Positions 23,640-31,094 are shown, counted from the stretch's first letter. The stretch is 35,696 nucleotides of DNA from S141-55 sp964422065 (GCA_964422065.1 CAYQZW010000007.1:1-35696); one strand, 5' to 3'. Made by a program: numbers and translations. The notes: generated by a model from the letters alone, not told the origin.

Positions 23640-24466
23640 GAATTCGCCTCCTCGTCTCGGACGATATGGACCACCCGCTGCGGGAACGGAATCTCAATCC
23701 CTGCGGCATCCAGGGCGTTCTTGATGCCTTCCACCAACGTCTCTTTGGCCTTGAGATAGTCGGTACGACGGATCCAGACCATGACCTTGAGGTTCACCGA
23801 AGAGTCGCCAAGTTCTTCTGCAAAGATGATGGGCTGTGGCTCAGCCAAAAAGACGGGCTCACTCTTCAAGAAGTTCCGAATCACTTCTTTGGCCTTCTCA
23901 ATATCCGCCGCATACGAGATCCCGACCGTGGTATCAATCCGCCGGATATCAAAGGCGGTGAAGGTCTTGATAGTGGATTTCAGGACGGTTTCGTTTGGAA
24001 TTCGGATCAGGATGTTGTCATACGTACGCATCTTGGTAGACAGGAGCCCAATGGAGAGCACAATCCCCGTTTGCCCGCCGATATCCACGGCATCTCCAAT
24101 GGAAAAAGGCCGTTCAAAGATCAAAAAGAATCCTGCAATCAAGTTCGACACCGAGGTTTGGGCGGCGAACCCGACCGCGACGGAGAACAGCCCCAGGGCT
24201 GCGACCAATCCGCCGGGATTCACGCCAAACACGCCCAGGAGCCAGAGGGTACCGACCACAACAAACCCATATTTGACCGCCTTGCCTAAAAGTACTCGGC
24301 CATGCTCGCTGAGCCCCTCCCCGATCTTCTGCAGGATGAATCGTTTGACAAAGGCATAGAAATACCGAAGGAAGAGGATGATGAGGACGGCCTTGAGAAT
24401 GTTCAGGCCCCAGTGGAGCCCAAAGTCCCGGAGTTCAATCCAGAGTTTTTGGAGAAAGGGAACCAT
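23636..24466 (-). CDS. mscS: MscS family mechanosensitive channel
   Basis: This 276-residue small-conductance mechanosensitive channel releases solutes on osmotic downshock. Two N-terminal helices precede the pore helix GLVAALGLFSVAVGFAAQTSVSNLIAGFFLIFERPF, with its Gly/Ala-packed TM3. The cytosolic vestibule begins at SIGDAVDIGGQTGIVLSIGLLSTKMRTYDN and includes IRIPNETVLKS. Size and motif order fit the E. coli MscS class. It follows the DUF432 gene by 7 nt and overlaps purB by 4 bp. Confidence 0.93.
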   Translation of the reverse strand: MVPFLQKLWIELRDFGLHWGLNILKAVLIILFLRYFYAFVKRFILQKIGEGLSEHGRVLLGKAVKYGFVVVGTLWLLGVFGVNPGGLVAALGLFSVAVGFAAQTSVSNLIAGFFLIFERPFSIGDAVDIGGQTGIVLSIGLLSTKMRTYDNILIRIPNETVLKSTIKTFTAFDIRRIDTTVGISYAADIEKAKEVIRNFLKSEPVFLAEPQPIIFAEELGDSSVNLKVMVWIRRTDYLKAKETLVEGIKNALDAAGIEIPFPQRVVHIVRDEEANS

Positions 24467-24473
24467 GAGCCCT

Positions 24474-25193
24474 TTACCCCCTTGGAAAGATTAAGGCTGT
24501 CAAGGACCGTTTTGTGATCCTTGCCAGGCCATGTTCTTTGGCGGACACGCGTCCTTTGCGGACTTCTTTTGCATCCCAGGCCGGGGGTTCGTCCGTATAT
24601 CTCAATTCGACCTCATCCCCATCAAAGAGGATATGGACCACCTCGGTCACCAGTCGCCCGTCCATCTCGAACACCGATAACTGGTAAGAATCTAAGACGG
24701 TCCGCTCCAAGGTCTTGGGGGAAGTGGAGCGGTTGGAGATGCGGAGAGGCGTGTAGATCCGGTCCAAGGCTTGAGGCTCATGATCTAAGGAGGGCAGAAA
24801 TTCGGTCGTGAAGTAATACGCCAATTCGCCCACGTTGGGTGGGCCAATCCAGGCCAGTTGAAGATGGCGGGGAGTCAGGGTAAGGAGAGTTTCTTCTTTG
24901 CCGTTGGGCCATCGGGCTCGGAGTTCATACCGCAAGGGGATGCGGACATAGAGGGTCAACTCCTGTCCCGGAGATAGTGTCAAGGGTTCGGAGAAGACCA
25001 GGAGCAGGGGCAGGTCGAGGTATTCCGGTCGGACTTCAATAGAGGCCTGTTCTAATGTACTTGCCCAGACACGGCTTTCTTCTTGTTCTCCTCCGACCTC
25101 TACACGCAGGTGCCACAACCCCTCCTGGATCTGGGAGAGGATCACCTTTTTCCCCGCAATCTCAAAGGTTCGGGATGGTGTCGAGGTCGCCAT
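24474..25193 (-). CDS. DUF432 domain protein
   Basis: This 239-residue beta-rich protein has no signal peptide and resembles the DUF432 family, which is known mainly from archaea and has no assigned function. Segments consistent with the family are TFEIAGKKVILSQ, SIEVRPEYLDLPLLLVFSEPLTLSPG, YVRIPLRYELR, YTPLRISNRS, and DSYQLSVFEMDGRLVTEVVHILFDGDEVELRY. I chose ATG at 25193, 5 nt after the upstream UPF0173 gene ends; the longer ORF to 25328 would overlap that gene extensively. It lies directly before mscS. A role tied to the channel or to osmotic control is inference from neighbourhood only. Confidence 0.68.
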   Translation of the reverse strand: MATSTPSRTFEIAGKKVILSQIQEGLWHLRVEVGGEQEESRVWASTLEQASIEVRPEYLDLPLLLVFSEPLTLSPGQELTLYVRIPLRYELRARWPNGKEETLLTLTPRHLQLAWIGPPNVGELAYYFTTEFLPSLDHEPQALDRIYTPLRISNRSTSPKTLERTVLDSYQLSVFEMDGRLVTEVVHILFDGDEVELRYTDEPPAWDAKEVRKGRVSAKEHGLARITKRSLTALIFPRG

Positions 25194-25198
25194 AAAGG

Positions 25199-25909
25199 CT
25201 ATTCCACCGTTTCTCCGGGCTGAAGAACAATGACCCGGTCTTTGTATTCGTCCGGTAAGGCTTTGATCAAGGCTTCGGGTTGTCCCGTGAGGACAGGGAA
25301 GGTCTTGTAATGCATGGGGATGATCCATCGGGGCTTGAGGAGCGTGACCGCGTAGGCTGCCTCCTCAGGGCCCATGGTGAACAGAGAGCCGATCGGCAGA
25401 CATACCAGGTCTGGCCGGTAGAAATCCCCGATCATCGCAAGACCGCCAAAGAGGCCTGTATCTCCAGCGTGGTAAACTTTGAACCCGTTTTCAAAAGTGA
25501 CGATATACCCTGCGGCCTCGCCACCAGGGACCACATTGCCGTCCACGTCGATCCCGGAGGAGTGGGTCGCGTCCGTCATCGTGATGCGGAGCCCCTCCCA
25601 TTCCAACGTGCCCCCTTTGTTCATGCCCTGGAGGTTCGTCAGGCCTTTCTTTTGAAGGAAGAGCATAATCTCGTAGATAGAGACCACCAACGCACCCGTC
25701 TTTTGCGCCAGGGTGACGGTGTTCCCCAGGTGATCCGAGTGGCCGTGGGTGACCAAAATCAGGTCGGCTTGTTCCATGTCTTTTGAGGCTGGAGGGGCAA
25801 GGGGATGTTCCAGCCAGGGATCGATCCAAATGACTTTCCCCTTTGGGGAGACAAAACGGAAGGCTGCATGCCCATACCACGTGATTTTCACACCCTCAAA
25901 TCTCGACAT
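25199..25909 (-). CDS. UPF0173 metallo-beta-lactamase-fold hydrolase
   Basis: This 236-residue MBL-fold enzyme has the metal motif THGHSDH (H55-G-H57-S-D59-H60), followed by DATHSSG and HAGDTGLFG ligands and the C-terminal PMHYKTFPVL histidine. This pattern matches the UPF0173/UlaG-like group, whose substrates are mostly unknown. AGGAGG lies about 7 nt upstream of the ATG. It begins a tight UPF0173-DUF432-MscS-PurB run, 61 nt downstream of glyA. Confidence 0.9.
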   Translation of the reverse strand: MSRFEGVKITWYGHAAFRFVSPKGKVIWIDPWLEHPLAPPASKDMEQADLILVTHGHSDHLGNTVTLAQKTGALVVSIYEIMLFLQKKGLTNLQGMNKGGTLEWEGLRITMTDATHSSGIDVDGNVVPGGEAAGYIVTFENGFKVYHAGDTGLFGGLAMIGDFYRPDLVCLPIGSLFTMGPEEAAYAVTLLKPRWIIPMHYKTFPVLTGQPEALIKALPDEYKDRVIVLQPGETVE

Positions 25910-25970
25910 TGCCGTACCTCCTTTCGTCGTATGTGATTGTTGATTCTCCTCGGGTCGGCCGAACCCAGGC

Positions 25971-27254
25971 CTACCCGACCGCCTGAAGCAACCGTTGATA
26001 AATGCGAATGAGTTCTGGATACAAGGGAAAGGCTTGGGTCAATTCATTCACCTTGCTGCGGACCCGTTGGAGGACCGCTTCATTCTCCGGGTCTTTGAGG
26101 ACTTCGGCGATCAGTTGCCCGATCAGTTCCATCTCGGGTTCTTTCATCCCCCGGGTCGTCACGGCAGGGACCCCGATTCGGATTCCACTTGTGACGGTCG
26201 GTTTCTCAGGATCATAAGGGATGGTGTTTTTATTGACCGTGATGCCCGCCCGTTCTAACGCGGATTCAGCAATCTTCCCGGTAATCCCTAAGGGCCGGAG
26301 ATCCACCAACATGAGATGGTTGTCCGTGCCCCCAGAGACCAGCCGAAGCCCTTCATCCATGAGGGTCTTGGCCAGGGCCTTGGCATTTTTCACGATCTGC
26401 TCCTGGTACGCCTTGAACTCCGGCGTCAGAGCCTCTTTGAAGGCTACGGCCTTGGCCGCGATGATATGCATCAACGGCCCGCCCTGGAGCCCTGGAAAGA
26501 CCGCTTTATCTACGGCCTTGGCGTATTCCTTTTGTGTCAGAATGAAGCCTCCACGCGGTCCGCGTAGGGTCTTGTGTGTCGTAGAGGTGACGAAATGTGC
26601 GATGTTCACCGGCGACGGATGGAAGCCTGTCGCAACCAAACCTGCAATGTGTGCGATGTCGGCCACCAGGTACGCTCCCACTTCGTCTGCAATCTCGCGG
26701 AATTTCTTGAAATCAATGATGCGGGGATATGCAGAATACCCTGTCACGATGACCTTGGGACGGTGCTCGTGGGCCAGCCGGCGGACCTCGTCGTAGTCAA
26801 TTTGCTCGGTTTCCGGATGAACATGGTAATAGACGATCTGGTAGAGTTTGCCGACCTGAGAGACAGGACTCCCGTGGGAGAGGTGTCCCCCGTGGGAGAG
26901 TTCCATGCTGAGGATGGTCTCGCCCGGCTCCATGACCGCCGCGTAAACCGCCTGGTTGGCTTGGGTTCCGGAATGGGGCTGGACGTTCGCGTGTTCGGCT
27001 CCGAACAGAGTTTTTGCGCGCTCCCTCGCAAGATTCTCGGCAATATCTACAATCTCACATCCCCCGTAATACCGTCGGCCGGGATACCCCTCGGCGTATT
27101 TGTTCGTCAGCACGGACCCCATTGCGGCTAAGACCGCAAGAGATGTAAAGTTCTCGGAGGCAATAAGTTCTAAGGTCTCCCCTTGACGCTGAGTTTCCCG
27201 GAGGAGGACCTCTAAGATCTCAGGGTCACGGTCACGCAAAACTTCAAAAAACAT
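25971..27254 (-). CDS. glyA: Serine hydroxymethyltransferase
   Basis: GlyA interconverts serine and glycine and charges tetrahydrofolate with one-carbon units for purine and thymidylate synthesis, a functional link to purB and folP in this window. The 427-residue PLP enzyme shows ELIASENF (29-36), YAEGYPGRRYYGG (53-65), the aspartate in VADIAHIAG, and the PLP lysine K228 in TSTTHKTLRGPRGG. AGGAGGTG is just upstream of the ATG. The preceding secreted-protein gene ends 35 nt upstream, so the two may be co-transcribed. Confidence 0.96.
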   Translation of the reverse strand: MFFEVLRDRDPEILEVLLRETQRQGETLELIASENFTSLAVLAAMGSVLTNKYAEGYPGRRYYGGCEIVDIAENLARERAKTLFGAEHANVQPHSGTQANQAVYAAVMEPGETILSMELSHGGHLSHGSPVSQVGKLYQIVYYHVHPETEQIDYDEVRRLAHEHRPKVIVTGYSAYPRIIDFKKFREIADEVGAYLVADIAHIAGLVATGFHPSPVNIAHFVTSTTHKTLRGPRGGFILTQKEYAKAVDKAVFPGLQGGPLMHIIAAKAVAFKEALTPEFKAYQEQIVKNAKALAKTLMDEGLRLVSGGTDNHLMLVDLRPLGITGKIAESALERAGITVNKNTIPYDPEKPTVTSGIRIGVPAVTTRGMKEPEMELIGQLIAEVLKDPENEAVLQRVRSKVNELTQAFPLYPELIRIYQRLLQAVG

Positions 27255-27289
27255 AGCACCTCCTTGTCCCTGGGTTCAGAGGGTTAGAT

Positions 27290-28444
27290 TTAACGAACCC
27301 AGATGAACCGATAGGCTTGAGTATCTTGGGTACCGATGATGCGTAGGAAGTAAACACCAGTTCGCAGGAACTGAATGTCTAAGGTGAGAGGCCCAGGGAG
27401 TGATGTGGAGACAGGGAAGGAGCGGATGGCGTGTCCAGTCGCATCGTAAAGCGTCAGGAGGCGGGTCCCTCGGGGGAGGTTGTAGAGGGTTAACACTCCG
27501 CGGTCCGGCACCAAGGCCACCCGCCGTTCTGGGCGGATCTCAGCCTGTTCCATGACATCCAGGGCATCCAGGCTCACCATCTGGACGGTGGTTGGGCGGA
27601 TGACCGCTGGGGCGGTAGGTTGCCCCTGGGTTCCGTCGGAATAGTTGTTGAGGTCATTGGGTTGGTCTGCTGCGGCCACAAAGCAGAGGTCGTAGACGTC
27701 CGGGTCGACCCAGAAGGGGTCGTTGCTGCTCCCTCCACTTCCTACGCCACCTGCACCATACCACAAGGAAGAAACACTGTCAACTTCCCGGAAATTCCCG
27801 AACTCCCCCAGACCACTTGCCACCGTGAAATAGAGGGCATTCGGAAGGGGACCCCAGCCGGAGACATCCACACTCATCTCTATGACCCCGGTACTGGTGT
27901 TCAGGGCGACTTGGGAAGTTCCGGTCACGTCATTCCAAGTTGCGTCGAAGACCTTGATGTTGCCGTCTGCGATGGCCACAGCGTATTCCCAGGCGTTCTC
28001 AGGCGAGACTTGGACGTCCGCGTTTTGGGGAAGCCAGACCTCACCGGACCCCGTTTGGTGGTCCAAATCTATGGTCATGACCACAATGGGCTGCCAGTAC
28101 TCGGTGAATCCGCCGAGTCGGATCAAAAAGTTGAGGAGGTTGTTGTTCAGGTCGGGGGTGATTCGCCATTCCAGGAGGTCTGCTTCATCTCCGGTATAGA
28201 GAGAGGTGTCGGGGTAGGTATAGCCGGCGGGGTTGTCTGCCGCGAGCGGTGCATCTCCACCGTCTCCGACATCATCATTGGCAGCGTCGGTCCAAATCCC
28301 CTCACCCATCGAAACCCCATAGGAATCCACAGGAGGCGGCGTTCCGATCCAATCCGAATCATCGCCGTCCACCGTAATCGGGTGAGAAGAAAGGACCGCC
28401 CAAGGGGCGATGAGGAGAATTGAGATGAAAAGTACCCTTCTCAT
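27290..28444 (-). CDS. Secreted protein with T9SS-like C-terminal sorting domain
   Basis: This 384-residue protein has a signal peptide (MRRVLFISILLIAPWAVLSS). A central beta-sandwich (about 21-260) begins with HPITVDGDDSDWIGTPP and contains many Asp/Asn/Gly and TIDLDHQTGSGE. It resembles the glucodextranase C-terminal/CBM9-like modules that sit on cell-surface glycan enzymes. The C-terminal 80 residues (VLTLYNLPRGTRLLTLYDATGHAIRSF...LRTGVYFLRIIGTQ...) match the immunoglobulin-like sorting domain of type IX secretion cargo. ATG at 28444 has AGGAGG upstream and gives the signal peptide. No catalytic site is seen, so a binding role is more likely. Confidence 0.72.
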   Translation of the reverse strand: MRRVLFISILLIAPWAVLSSHPITVDGDDSDWIGTPPPVDSYGVSMGEGIWTDAANDDVGDGGDAPLAADNPAGYTYPDTSLYTGDEADLLEWRITPDLNNNLLNFLIRLGGFTEYWQPIVVMTIDLDHQTGSGEVWLPQNADVQVSPENAWEYAVAIADGNIKVFDATWNDVTGTSQVALNTSTGVIEMSVDVSGWGPLPNALYFTVASGLGEFGNFREVDSVSSLWYGAGGVGSGGSSNDPFWVDPDVYDLCFVAAADQPNDLNNYSDGTQGQPTAPAVIRPTTVQMVSLDALDVMEQAEIRPERRVALVPDRGVLTLYNLPRGTRLLTLYDATGHAIRSFPVSTSLPGPLTLDIQFLRTGVYFLRIIGTQDTQAYRFIWVR

Positions 28445-28469
28445 GATGTCCTCCTTGACGTTCAGAGTA

Positions 28470-28498
28470 AGTATTTGGTGGCCTTTGAGAAAAGTCAA
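28470..28498 (-). promoter_or_regulatory. Promoter of the secreted-protein/glyA unit
   Basis: On the minus strand, TTGACT (28498-28493), a 17-nt spacer and AATACT (28475-28470) leave a leader of about 20 nt with AGGAGG before the ATG at 28444. It diverges from the promoter of the small basic protein. Confidence 0.6.
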
Positions 28499-28509
28499 GA
28501 CAAAACACC

Positions 28510-28538
28510 TTGAATTTTTTCTTTTGTGAAAGTATAAT
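28510..28538 (+). promoter_or_regulatory. Promoter of the small basic protein gene
   Basis: TTGAAT (28510-28515), a 17-nt spacer and TATAAT (28533-28538) are followed by a leader with AAGGAGG at 28557-28563, 6 nt before the ATG at 28570. Confidence 0.72.
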
Positions 28539-28569
28539 AAGCTCGGAAAAAGGACCAAGGAGGCATGGA

Positions 28570-28854
28570 ATGGTCAGAAGGGGTCGTAAAAAAGAAATAC
28601 CGAAGATCAGTAAGGACCAGCTTTTGATTGGGATCGTAGCTTATCTCGCCGATCAAGATGAGAAATTCGTAGACAAATTAATTCGCTGGGTGAAAGTAGA
28701 AGAGGAATTGAAAGAGCGAAAAGAAAAATATGAAGCCCTTCGGAAGTTAAAAAATCCCACACGGGGACAGAAGGTTGCAATGGCGAAACTGGCGAAACAG
28801 ATTAACGCCCTGGAGAACCTCCTCCGCTTGGTACGAAGCGCCATTGAGAATTGA
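28570..28854 (+). CDS. Small basic, helical protein of unknown function
   Basis: I do not recognise this 94-residue protein. It opens with a basic patch (MVRRGRKKEIPKIS), then has a helix with a hydrophobic face (KDQLLIGIVAYLADQDEKFVDKLIRWVKV), and continues as a charged, coiled-coil-like stretch (VEEELKERKEKYEALRKLKNPTRGQKVAMAKLAKQINALENLLRLVRSAIE). No cysteine or signal peptide is present. The ATG at 28570 is chosen for its AAGGAGG; an in-frame start at 28510 lies within the promoter. It stands alone between divergent units and has a strong promoter, which suggests substantial expression. A nucleic-acid-binding or structural role is possible but unproven. Confidence 0.7.
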   Translation: MVRRGRKKEIPKISKDQLLIGIVAYLADQDEKFVDKLIRWVKVEEELKERKEKYEALRKLKNPTRGQKVAMAKLAKQINALENLLRLVRSAIEN

Positions 28855-28909
28855 TCCCTGAAAAACTTGAATCCTTGGATCAACCGAAAAGTATCTATGG
28901 GATTTCTGA

Positions 28910-28926
28910 TACTAAGGTCTTTAGTA
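28910..28926. repeat. Small inverted repeat beside the terminator
   Basis: TACTAA (28910-28915) and TTAGTA (28921-28926) form a 6-bp stem with a 5-nt loop, directly next to the T-tract of the larger terminator. It might end the plus-strand transcript of the small basic protein, but there is no U-tract after it. Confidence 0.35.
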
Positions 28927-28964
28927 AAGAAAAACCCCAGGGAGCGGGGACAGACTCCCTGGGG
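28926..28964 (-). terminator. Intrinsic terminator on the minus strand
   Basis: CCCCAGGGAG and CTCCCTGGGG form a 10-bp perfect inverted repeat at 28964-28955/28944-28935 with a 10-nt loop. Read on the minus strand it is followed by TTTTTCTTT, a good U-tract; on the plus strand it is followed by CAGGAGGGGG, which is not a U-tract. The terminator is therefore oriented for minus-strand transcription. Confidence 0.75.
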
Positions 28965-28989
28965 CAGGAGGGGGTGGTTGGATGGGTAG
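28927..28989 (-). ncRNA. Predicted small RNA with terminator stem
   Basis: On the minus strand a consensus promoter (29025-28996) is followed by about 60 nt with no start codon/ORF of note, ending in a perfect 10-bp stem (28964-28955 with 28944-28935, 10-nt loop) and the tract TTTTTCTTT (28934-28926). No protein gene on this strand lies upstream, so promoter and terminator appear to serve only this transcript. Its 5' part carries CCCCCTCCT, complementary to AGGAGG ribosome binding sites. Boundaries are estimated from the promoter and the U-tract. It matches no RNA family I know (not 4.5S RNA, 6S RNA or tmRNA). Confidence 0.5.
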
Positions 28990-28995
28990 GACCAG

Positions 28996-29025
28996 GTTAT
29001 AAAGCGGAGAGGGGGTTGTTGTCAA
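28996..29025 (-). promoter_or_regulatory. Promoter of the predicted small RNA
   Basis: On the minus strand, TTGACA (29025-29020), an 18-nt spacer and TATAAC (29001-28996) form a near-consensus promoter. The predicted start is near 28989. A second TTGACA lies just upstream (29040-29035). Confidence 0.6.
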
Positions 29026-29112
29026 TACCCTGGATGTCAATAACAGAAAATTTGACAATCTTGAAAGAAGCGGTTACCTTTTAAGTACGACCGGAGAACT
29101 CCTCTGAACCAA

Positions 29113-30339
29113 ATGACCACTCAACGAACAGCATACGACCTTGTTGTTGTGGGCGCGGGCCCGGCAGGTTCTTCTGCGGCTCGGGAAGCCGCAAAACAGG
29201 GACTCCGTGTCCTGATCCTCGAGCGACAGCGAGAGATCTCCCGGGTCGTCCAGTGCGCCGAGGGGATTTCACATGCCTCGTTGGTGGAGGGATTCTCTCC
29301 ATCCGTCCCGGGAATTGCCACCGTGATCCATCGAGCCCGGTTCCATTTCCCTTCAGGCCTCTCCTTTGAAGTCCGATATCCCAATGTGGGGTATATCCTG
29401 GATCGAAAAATCTTTGACCGATACTTGGCGGTACAGGCGGTTCTCCAGGGCGCAACACTGCGGCGCGGCGCCATTTTCCAAGACGCAGTCCTTGAAGATC
29501 ACCGTGTACGGGTTATCTTTACAGAAGGCCATCAAGTTCATGAGGTTACAACTCGCCTCGTGATCGGGGCAGATGGTCCAGCCTCCTCGGTCGGCAAAAG
29601 CCTGGGCCTGCCCTTAGATGTTGGACCTGAAGAGATTCATAAGGCCCATCAGTATCTTGTGGCTCATCCAAAGATCGAATCCGATTGTGTGGAATTTTTT
29701 GTGGGAGAGCGCTGGGCCCCAGGGGGATACGGCTGGATTTTCCCGAAAGGACCCGGTTACGGCAATGTAGGGGTCGGCCTCATCGCTACAGACCCTCGGG
29801 ACCCCCAATCCTTCACGGACCAGTTGCTGGATACCTATTTGCCAAACGCTCAGATTTTGGGAGAAACCGCCAGCATCATCCCCACCGGAGGACTCAATCT
29901 CCCATTGGTGGGAGATCGTGTAATGGTGGTTGGGGACGCGGGGCGACTCGCAGATCCTCTGACTGCAGGCGGGATCCCCGCAGCATTGATTTCCGGGACC
30001 CTTGCCGGCCGTGTCGCCGCGAAGGCCCTGGTCTCTGACGAAGTCGACCGTCCCAAAATCCTTCGAGAATACCCCCAGAGCTTCTGGAAACCCCGGCGCT
30101 CCGACTATATATTAATGTCTCACCTTCGGGAATTCTTTCTCTCTCTGACCGATGACGACTGGGACGAGTTGGGACTCCACTTGAAGAAGGTCTTGGAGGG
30201 TACCGTGATTGAGACATTGGATGCCTTCCGTTTGGGACGGCAGGTGCTGCAAAAAAGTCCTGGGCTGTTCACTTTCCTCTTGAAAAAGGGACATCAGGAC
30301 CTTGCGAAGTATTTACGAAAGACTCTTTTCGGGGCCTAA
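29113..30339 (+). CDS. Geranylgeranyl reductase family FAD-dependent oxidoreductase
   Basis: This 408-residue flavoprotein has the FAD motif VVGAGPAGSSAA (12-22), a conserved-type cysteine C48 in VVQCAEGIS, the family substrate-site motif GGYGWIFPKG (204-213), and the second FAD motif GDAGRLADP (274-282). Archaeal relatives saturate the isoprenoid chains of ether lipids; bacterial relatives may act on quinones, chlorophyll side chains or prenyl lipids. It overlaps the GGGP synthase gene by 38 nt, which favours a prenyl-lipid substrate. A TTGACA lies at 29052, but the -10 box is weak, and no good ribosome binding site is seen before the ATG. Confidence 0.88.
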   Translation: MTTQRTAYDLVVVGAGPAGSSAAREAAKQGLRVLILERQREISRVVQCAEGISHASLVEGFSPSVPGIATVIHRARFHFPSGLSFEVRYPNVGYILDRKIFDRYLAVQAVLQGATLRRGAIFQDAVLEDHRVRVIFTEGHQVHEVTTRLVIGADGPASSVGKSLGLPLDVGPEEIHKAHQYLVAHPKIESDCVEFFVGERWAPGGYGWIFPKGPGYGNVGVGLIATDPRDPQSFTDQLLDTYLPNAQILGETASIIPTGGLNLPLVGDRVMVVGDAGRLADPLTAGGIPAALISGTLAGRVAAKALVSDEVDRPKILREYPQSFWKPRRSDYILMSHLREFFLSLTDDDWDELGLHLKKVLEGTVIETLDAFRLGRQVLQKSPGLFTFLLKKGHQDLAKYLRKTLFGA

Positions 30340-31015
30340 AGGGCTCCTGGTACTGGTTGACCCCGATCGTCTTCGTGTCGAAGACGTGCCGGTATTTGTA
30401 GAAAAGGTACAGAAAAACGGTGCGGTCAAAGGATTTCTTGTGGGAACCAGCATCCTGATGAGCCCGAGACTTGACGATCTGGTTCGCAGCCTTAAGAATT
30501 GTACAGAGCTACCAGTGGTCTTGTTCCCCGGGAGTGCGATCCAATTAACTCCGTCTGCAGATGCGTTGCTCTATCTGGTCATGGTGAGCGGCCGGAATCC
30601 GGAACTTTTAATTGGTGAACATGTGAAAGCTGCCCCGTTCATTCGGCATTACAATATAGAAGCCATTTCAACGGCATACATCTTGATCGAGTCGGGTACC
30701 TATACATCAGTGGAATTCATGTCTCAAACTCGTCCACTTCCGCGAGAAAAACCGGAAATTGCGTTGGCACATGCATTGGCTGCGGCCTATTTGGGGGTCA
30801 AAGCCATCTACTTGGAAGGGGGGTCGGGCGCTAAAATGCCGGTCCCCAATGATACCATCAGGATCGTGAAACAAGAGGTTTCCCTCCCCTTGATCGTGGG
30901 TGGGGGATATCGACGCAAGGAAGACATCCTTTCGGCCTTTGATGCCGGAGCTGACCTGGTGGTCGTCGGGACGGCAATAGAACAGCACTGGGACGCCATC
31001 GAGACGATGGTATAA
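30302..31015 (+). CDS. Geranylgeranylglyceryl phosphate synthase family (GGGPS/PcrB)
   Basis: This 237-residue TIM-barrel prenyltransferase joins a polyprenyl diphosphate to sn-glycerol-1-phosphate, the committed step of archaeal-type ether lipids. Motifs are LVLVDPDRL (16-24), FPGS (75-78), YLEGGSGAKMPVP (170-182, glycerol-phosphate site), and VGGGYRRKEDI (199-209) with VVGTAIE (221-227). The long form with YLEGGSGA fits the group II GGGPS found in Bacteroidetes relatives and some archaea, rather than the short Bacillus PcrB. The start is TTG at 30302, 38 nt inside the reductase gene, with AGGA about 5 nt upstream; no ATG lies near the conserved N-terminus. Confidence 0.9.
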   Translation: MRSIYERLFSGPKGLLVLVDPDRLRVEDVPVFVEKVQKNGAVKGFLVGTSILMSPRLDDLVRSLKNCTELPVVLFPGSAIQLTPSADALLYLVMVSGRNPELLIGEHVKAAPFIRHYNIEAISTAYILIESGTYTSVEFMSQTRPLPREKPEIALAHALAAAYLGVKAIYLEGGSGAKMPVPNDTIRIVKQEVSLPLIVGGGYRRKEDILSAFDAGADLVVVGTAIEQHWDAIETMV

Positions 31016-31094
31016 AGACCATCGAAAAAGAAAGCCCAAGATGCAGGCGGCCCAAAATGTTAAATCCTTGAAGAAGAGAAACAAAAAACTCTGA

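Noticed and set aside
24521..24811. Plus-strand ORFs opposite DUF432 and mscS
   Set aside because: No promoter, ribosome binding site or motif; shadows of the minus-strand genes.
27620..28423. 267-residue plus-strand ORF opposite the secreted protein
   Set aside because: The minus-strand reading has a signal peptide, ribosome binding site and known C-terminal domain; the plus reading has none.
28851..29084. 77-residue plus ORF in the intergenic region
   Set aside because: No ATG or ribosome binding site at its start and it spans the terminator stem; better explained by the sRNA unit.
31041..31094. 17-codon plus-strand mini-ORF ending TGA next to the HD gene ATG
   Set aside because: Could be a leader peptide, but it has no ribosome binding site or regulatory fold; not enough evidence.
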